64,000 bases of DNA from Anthoceros angustus (Eukaryota > Streptophyta > Anthocerotopsida > Anthocerotales > Anthocerotaceae). How positions within the stretch are numbered: the stretch's first letter is position 1; each line of letters starts with the position of its first letter. Made by a program: the position numbers and the translations under genes. The notes below the pieces were generated by a model. The model searched no databases, was not told the DNA's origin, and saw nothing but the letters and a program-made list of their open reading frames with translations. This document shows positions 61,801-64,000 of the stretch, piece by piece. The stretch is taken from positions 744,001 to 808,000 of the forward strand of contig MU008181.1 in the NCBI GenBank assembly GCA_010909165.1, given 5' to 3'.

Positions 61801-63059
61801 ATTCCCAGAACAAAAGCGGAGCCTCGCTCTTGTGGACCTGGGGATGGAGGGGTCCTAGAGGACAGCTTGGAAAGCCTGGCCCAGCTGCTTCTCTAGCAGG
61901 GATGCCTGCAACCCCCTGAAACCATCAGTAATAAATGTCGAGAAAGGAGGGAAGTCCTTCCGAGCATCCACTGATAACATGTCCTTATAGCTAGCTAGCT
62001 AGCCTACCTCAAGGACGTTTGGAGAGAGAAGGTTCCCTCCTCCACACCTGATACAACATCCTCCAGAAAGGGTCTGTCATGGAGGATGAAGCGAGAAGCC
62101 AAAGCGGTAGAGGGCCCAAGCGCGAAGCCGCCGGTGAAGAGACCTCCAGGCGAGCGACTGTGCCTCAAATTGCAGGCGGGGATGCTGCCGGAGCGGATCG
62201 CCTACGGGACCGAAAAGCCCACAGGCCTAGGATGTCCCCAAGAGTATCCATAATCTTCCTATCAAACCACCGCAGCAGGGACAAAAGGGTCGAGGACGGA
62301 GGCTCCTACAGAAGCTTTTGGAAAGATGCACATGAAAAGGAGGGTCACCATTAACAGTTTGAACTATTTCACACACATGCATTCCGTCCATACATGATTC
62401 TTCATGGTGATCATGGTCCACTGGGTAGGTGGGGCATGGCGTGATTGGCTCAGCGGCGCAATCCCGGCCTTTATGCCGATGGTAGAGACTATCAATCCAA
62501 GCCGGGGTGGGTACAACGTCCTGCCGAGTCGGTGCCGGCCGGCCAACCCCAACAGAATCATGTCCGAGAAATGTGAAAGTTGGATAAATAGGGATGATTT
62601 CTACCACCCTTTCCGTGTCATTTCATACCCTCTCAAGTTTAACAGGCCACGGCTGGACATGGTGCATAGGGTTTGAGGCCCAGAATGGTGTCATCTTTTG
62701 AAATGACCAAGTCTTTGTACGATTGACCGACCGGAATGGGGAAGTTCATGGGCTCTATTTCGACACTTCCACAGGTGTCTGCCTTTCCTAGTACCATGCA
62801 CACACACTGGCGGGTCCATGAAAGCGATGCGACCCCCGGGTGCACACCTTACTTTTGAGTGGGAAATTCTACATTTTCCGTGAACCACTGTTTCCCAACC
62901 CATTGCAAACCCCCTTTGGCGTATGTTGTACAGAAAACCCCCTTCCTGTATATTCACCCCCTTGCAACTTTGTTGTGTTGAGAGCGGTTATTTTCCATAC
63001 AAGGAGCATCTATGTACCTTACGCAATGGGGTGTCGGTAAGGACGGATCTATTTCTGCT
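61801..63059. other. Repeat-derived spacer, no gene recognised
   Basis: May include more of the LINE copies on either side. Short frames on both strands lack motifs. Confidence 0.45.
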
Positions 63060-63410
63060 CCGAGGGGATCAAATCTTTGTTGCGGATGTCGTCGTAACGG
63101 ACCCTACCCGGAACTGTGAGCATGTCACTATCAACCCTCCGAGCTGGGCGGCGGAGTGATGCGCGACTGCCAATGTACACAAGTACACACCTTTGTAGGA
63201 TGGCCACGCCTTCATCCCTCTCGCCATTAAGACTACCGAGGCTATGGGCAAGGATTTTTCCCAGCTCATTAAGGATTGCACTAAAGCCTACTACAGTCGT
63301 CGGAACGGGCTGGATCTCCCTTTCCTCAGTGGTGGCTTTTTTTTCATAGCGGGTATCCATCTCGGAACACGACATAATCGGGGTGATAGGTAGCTTCGGG
63401 GTTGTCATTC
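63060..63410 (+). mobile_element. LINE-type retrotransposon 3' end, opposite orientation
   Basis: The plus strand reads QIFVADVVVTDPTRNCEHVT, then NVHKYTPL, DGHAFIPLAIKTTEAMGKDF and LIKDCTKAYYSRRNG. The HKY..GHAFIPLAIKT part lines up with HKYSRMQAGHLFIPLALE of the minus-strand copy at 61151-61800, so both derive from the same or a related element. Broken by stops and 5'-truncated. Confidence 0.7.
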
Positions 63411-63638
63411 GTGAGGGCTAGCTCCCCTAGCTTTTGGCCCTTTGGTGGGTTGTCCCCCCCGGTTCGGGTAGATGGTTTTCCCAATCTCTTCTTTTTAATA
63501 AAGTCTTATTGCCCCCAAGTATGAAAGAAGAAGAAGTATAGGTATTAGAGAAGTATATATCCTTGAAAAATGGAGTGGGCAGCGCTTGCCACATTGAATT
63601 AGAATGTATATATTTAAACTTCCACTGCCGTTGTGCAC

Positions 63639-63719
63639 GTCAATATGGCCGAGTGGTTAAGGCGACAGACTTGAAATCTGTTGGGTTCGCCCGCGCAGGT
63701 TCGAACCCTGCTGTTGACG
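63639..63719 (+). tRNA. tRNA-Ser (anticodon UGA)
   Basis: An 81-nt cloverleaf. The acceptor strands GTCAATA and TGTTGAC pair with one G-U, and the discriminator is G. The D arm is GGCCGAGTGGTTAAGGC. The anticodon stem ACAGA/TCTGT carries loop CTTGAAA with anticodon TGA. A long class II variable arm (GGGTTCGCCCGC) and a T arm GCAGG-TTCGAAC-CCTGC complete it. There is no intron and CCA is not encoded, as expected for a nuclear gene. A 3'-half fragment lies at 60831-60869. Confidence 0.96.
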
Positions 63720-64000
63720 CTATCACCCCCTAATCAGACATGTCTATGTTCAGACAAGATGGCCGACACTTTTGTTCGCGGATTCTCTTCAATTTCGTTT
63801 TCGTTTTCCAATTTGAAGAAGGATTATCCTCTTTACGTGAGATAAAGCAGCAAGTATGTTCCCGGTTTGCAACCGATCAACATTACCTGACAGAGCGAGT
63901 GTAGTATCAGATCGAACGGAATTCTCGGATCCTCTTCAAGTTCATTTCAGAAAAAACTCATCAACAACAATACCTGGCACGGCAAGCGTGTCTCCAGATT
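63720..64000. other. No feature seen
   Basis: The window ends here without a recognisable gene. Confidence 0.4.

Overview
The window looks like nuclear DNA of a land plant. Coding genes are G/C-rich at third positions and are split by very short introns (mostly about 75-110 nt) with GT..AG borders. The gene set is plant-typical: an ABCB/MDR transporter, an ARPC2 subunit, a geranylgeranyl-diphosphate synthase, a germin-like cupin, a CCR/DFR-like reductase, a CRINKLY4-like receptor kinase and three wrecked PPR loci, one with a DYW domain. DYW-type PPR relics, tiny introns and high gene density fit a bryophyte such as a hornwort, or possibly a lycophyte. This placement is inference, not proof.

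Layout. 1-9450 is an A/T-rich, gene-poor block. It holds a Copia retrotransposon relic, inverted LTR pieces, a mannose-binding-lectin relic, several short tandem repeats and an unidentified decayed coding tract. Its left edge carries a second copy of the start of the gene that begins at its right edge (HAD phosphatase, 9452). 9452-20401 holds the HAD phosphatase, a 1095-residue acidic repeat protein with no recognised domain, a mobile-element-like pseudogene interrupted by two abutting perfect palindromes, and a BED zinc finger fused to a metallo-beta-lactamase-fold protein. 21300-29900 is a run of PPR relics on the minus strand around one intact MOCOS-like PLP-fold gene. 30393-46222 holds a small membrane protein, an intronless ARPC2, a 13-exon ABCB transporter, a CCR/DFR-like reductase, a scrambled partial copy of the ABCB 3' end, a 163-bp satellite and a small plastid membrane protein. 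46500-50500 is a second A/T-rich island with a small RING-H2 gene, its decayed copy and duplicated promoter-like DNA. 50933-60752 holds GGPPS, a germin-like protein, a RING E3-like gene and the receptor kinase. 61000-63400 holds LINE 3' ends in both orientations, followed by an intact tRNA-Ser(UGA).

The genes do not form an operon-like system. They are ordinary, independently transcribed plant genes separated by repeat-driven debris. Exon coordinates were built by hand from splice borders and frame continuity. For the HAD, MBL, MOCOS-like, ABCB, CCR-like and small membrane-protein genes the reading frame closes exactly across all junctions. No clearly new biological system was found. The best candidates for novelty are the BED-MBL fusion, the acidic AQ/GLPIAR repeat protein and the twin perfect palindromes.
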